Source: Basidiobolus ranarum
Lineage: Eukaryota > Basidiobolomycota > Basidiobolomycetes > Basidiobolales
DNA: 64,000 nucleotides
Direction of reading: 5' to 3'
Assembly (NCBI GenBank): GCA_040143965.1
Contig: JASJQH010000004.1
Span: 1-64,000 of the forward strand
Part shown: in pieces, positions 61,968 to 64,000 of the stretch
How the letters are laid out: every line of letters begins with the position of its first letter
Position numbering within the stretch: the stretch's first letter is position 1
Notes under the pieces: model-generated
Told to the model about the DNA's origin: nothing
Seen by the model: the letters and a program-made list of their open reading frames with translations, nothing else
Databases searched by the model: none
Made by a program: the position numbers and the translations under genes

Positions 61968-63316
61968 ATGCCAACACTAGGCTATTTGGTGTCTTCCACT
62001 CTAAGACACACCCGTAAAACAGTAAGTTTCTCATAACGCTCGTACACCTCTGAATTGTATCCAACTAATGCTTGGAATAGGAATGTTTTACTAGGAAGTG
62101 GTCACGATTTTACAACAGTGCTTCTAACCAAGCACATTTCTACAACAATCGTGTCCTTGACAAATATCTTGTACAACCAAGTCGAAAACTAACCTTGCGT
62201 CAACTGGCATTCTATGGTCGTAATTTAACAGAGGAGCGAGTCATTAATAGTGGCAATTATGTCAGAACTGAGCTCCCAGTAAGATTAGCCCACAGAATTA
62301 GAGATATGCAAAATCTTCCATTTATCACAGCGACAAATCCACACTTGGAGACCGTGTACAATCTTTATTGGCAGGCGTTTGATAAGTTTCGAAGTGTGCC
62401 CCAAATCCAGAGCATGGAGGATAATCGTCACTTTTGCGAACTCCTCAAGTCCCTTATGGAGGAACATTTATATGTAATCCCCAATCTAGCGATATTTTGT
62501 TCGGAGAGCTCCCATTACTTGGTCCGACAGCAGTTAGATCAATTCATGAATGAAATCCTTCGTTCTCGCATCTCTCGTCGTGTTCTTGCTGAGCAGCATA
62601 TGGCTATTTCGGATGCTCTGGAAAATCAAAAAACTGCCATGCAAGATGATCATATAGGCATCGTATTACCTCGTTGCGTTGCTAGTGAAATCGTTCAGAA
62701 GTGTGCTAATTTGGCTCAATCGGAATTCAAAAGTGCCTATGGAATAGCCCCCAAAATACACATCAATGGGCACGTAGATACTATTTTTCCGTATATTCCA
62801 GACCATGTGGAATATATCATACACGAACTTCTAAAGAATTCCATCAATGCAGTGGTTCGTAAACACGGTAAAGGCAAGAGTCTACCTGACATTGTGGTAA
62901 CTATTTGTGAGGGACAACAAGATGTGATCTTTCGAGTCTCCGATCAAGGAGGAGGGATTAACAAAGAAGAGTTAGATACCATCTGGTCTTATGGATGTAA
63001 CAAACTCAAATCTGCAAACTTCGAAAAAGTCCCCAAAATGGCAGCAAAGATGACCGAGAGTAGCAGTATCGTGTCGCCTCTGCTAAGTTTAGGGATCGGC
63101 CTGCCAATGTCGAGAGTCTATGCCAATTACTGGGGTGGACGTCTTGAAGTGAGCACTATGGAAGGATTTGGCACCGATGCTTATCTGCATCTTTGTAAAC
63201 TGGGCAACTTGCCAGAAAACATAGACCTCGATGATCCAAGCGAACATGCCGGCCTGATGATGACCAACAAGCTAGGCCATAAGCAAACAACAATGGCTAC
63301 ACCCATATTTAGGTGA
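61968..63316 (+). CDS. Mitochondrial PDK/BCKDK-type protein kinase
   Basis: Two exons (61968-62021 and 62081-63316) sum to 430 codons, giving 429 residues. The start provides a basic presequence (MPTLGYLVSSTLRHTRKT). The family helix domain follows: SRKLTLRQLAFYGRNLTEER, LPVRLAHRIRDMQNLPFI, and FMNEILRSRISRRVLAEQHM. The GHKL ATPase part has the N-box EYIIHELLKNSINAVV, the G1 box FRVSDQGGGI, and the G2 region SLGIGLPMSRVYANYWGG, ending in GFGTDAYLHL. These kinases phosphorylate and inactivate the pyruvate or branched-chain 2-oxoacid dehydrogenase complex in the matrix. The pattern is closer to fungal Pkp2 and BCKDK than to animal PDK1-4, but I cannot separate the two substrates from sequence alone. 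Confidence 0.9.
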
Positions 63317-63787
63317 CGAGCCATGGATATTTAACTCCTACCAAATGTTTAATATATGAGAAAACCATTTTGTTCATAATAATCTTTAAAGCTCAGATTG
63401 ACACTAAGCGACCAATAACCCCCCGTATGTACAGTATTATACTAAACCGCCATCTTTGAATGAAATCTCTCGTTATTATCCTCTTGACGTAGTAAACCCT
63501 AATTAAAATCCATTTAAGAGCCCCAACATTTCCCAGCAATTGAATTATTTAGTTGATGTAGCTACGCGTTAACTCTATGGTTATCGTTAGCAACATCCTC
63601 ACATTTCTTCTCAGCTTTATAACCAGCCTATTACTAAAGAATACAAAAGACTGTTTGGTTAGGTAGAGACAAGGGCTATTGGCACAGTTTTACACTAAAC
63701 AATCTATTTTATTGATTTCTTTCGTTATAAAGGGAGATTTTTCTTAAACACACTCCAAAGTGAATCATACGGTTGAGAATCCTAGTT
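63317..63787. other. Convergent 3' flanks
   Basis: The 3' ends of the kinase and desaturase genes face each other here. One AAACCCTAAT motif occurs near 63494. No gene is seen. Confidence 0.5.
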
Positions 63788-64000
63788 TCAATCCTGTTTG
63801 TTAGTTATTCTTCTTGCCACTTTAGCGACTTGGTCTAGACGATTGATCACTTCCCATACACCATCCTCAAAGCTGGTACAATGATAATGGATTGAATATT
63901 TCTCACAAATCTTCTGAACTTGTGGTTGAACTTTATGGAAACTATGACGAGGAAGAGCTGGGAAAAGATGATGTTCAATCTGGTAATTTAACCCACCAGT
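63788..64000 (-). CDS. Front-end fatty acid/sphingolipid desaturase, 3' end (partial)
   Basis: The gene runs off the right edge; only its last 70 codons and the stop (63788-63790) are in the window. The sequence begins TGGLNYQIEHHLFPALPRHS, which contains the third histidine box in its QxxHH form. The Gln in place of the first His is the hallmark of cytochrome-b5-fused front-end desaturases (delta-5, delta-6 and delta-8 sphingolipid types). The helix VQPQVQKICEKYSIHYH and a basic tail ending RRITNKQD follow. These ER membrane enzymes introduce double bonds between an existing double bond and the carboxyl end, or in the sphingoid base. Regiospecificity cannot be read from this part. Confidence 0.9.
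   Translation of the reverse strand, partial: TGGLNYQIEHHLFPALPRHSFHKVQPQVQKICEKYSIHYHCTSFEDGVWEVINRLDQVAKVARRITNKQD

Noticed and set aside
1-64000. Transposase, reverse transcriptase or viral genes
   Set aside because: I found no integrase, reverse transcriptase, transposase or viral replication motif in any frame that I examined.

Overview
The window is nuclear DNA from a fungus. Most genes are interrupted by short introns of about 45-75 bases with GTAAGT-like donors and TAG/CAG acceptors. The gene set is fungal: a Snt1/NCoR-type corepressor, a Rim15-type kinase, Mrp51, a PKA regulatory subunit with the usual fungal inhibitor site, Rho-GDI, and a cytochrome-b5-type front-end desaturase. 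Base composition is AT-leaning and genes lie on both strands. The desaturase, and a Treslin-type N-terminus on the Sld3-like protein, suggest an early-diverging lineage rather than a yeast, but the species cannot be fixed from the sequence alone. All gene models were spliced by eye. Where exon lengths summed to a whole number of codons this is stated.

Layout. 0-10 kb is a gene-poor zone full of remnants: a tRNA-Pro pseudogene, a cytochrome P450 with three disabling lesions, a diverged repeat cluster, an Hsp70 lacking its N-terminal ATPase half, and a serine/threonine dehydratase lacking its N-terminal catalytic-lysine part. 10-16 kb holds a secreted repeat protein, the exocyst subunit Sec5, and a small unrecognised coiled-coil gene. 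16-35 kb is dominated by two tandem paralogous NCoR/Snt1-like corepressors (3596 and 1761 residues) with the mitochondrial ribosomal gene uS11m and an orphan spliced fragment between them. 36-64 kb is denser and mostly housekeeping: ERD2, a six-cysteine defensin-like secreted peptide, a Treslin/Sld3-like replication factor, ETF-beta, Rho-GDI, PKA regulatory subunit, Mrp51, a 2306-residue Rim15/Greatwall-type kinase, a coiled-coil protein resembling plant At4g15545, a mitochondrial PDK/BCKDK-type kinase, and the 3' end of a front-end desaturase.

How the genes relate. There is no operon or biosynthetic cluster. Several products converge on nutrient and energy control: the PKA regulatory subunit and Rim15 belong to the same starvation-signalling pathway in yeast, the PDK/BCKDK kinase and ETF-beta act in mitochondrial carbon and acyl metabolism, and two nuclear genes encode mitochondrial ribosomal proteins. 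Sec5, Rho-GDI and ERD2 serve secretion and polarity. The most distinctive items are the corepressor paralog pair with shared C-terminal motifs, the Treslin-like architecture in a fungus, the full set of receiver residues in the Rim15-type kinase, the defensin-like peptide, and the remnant zone at the left end.
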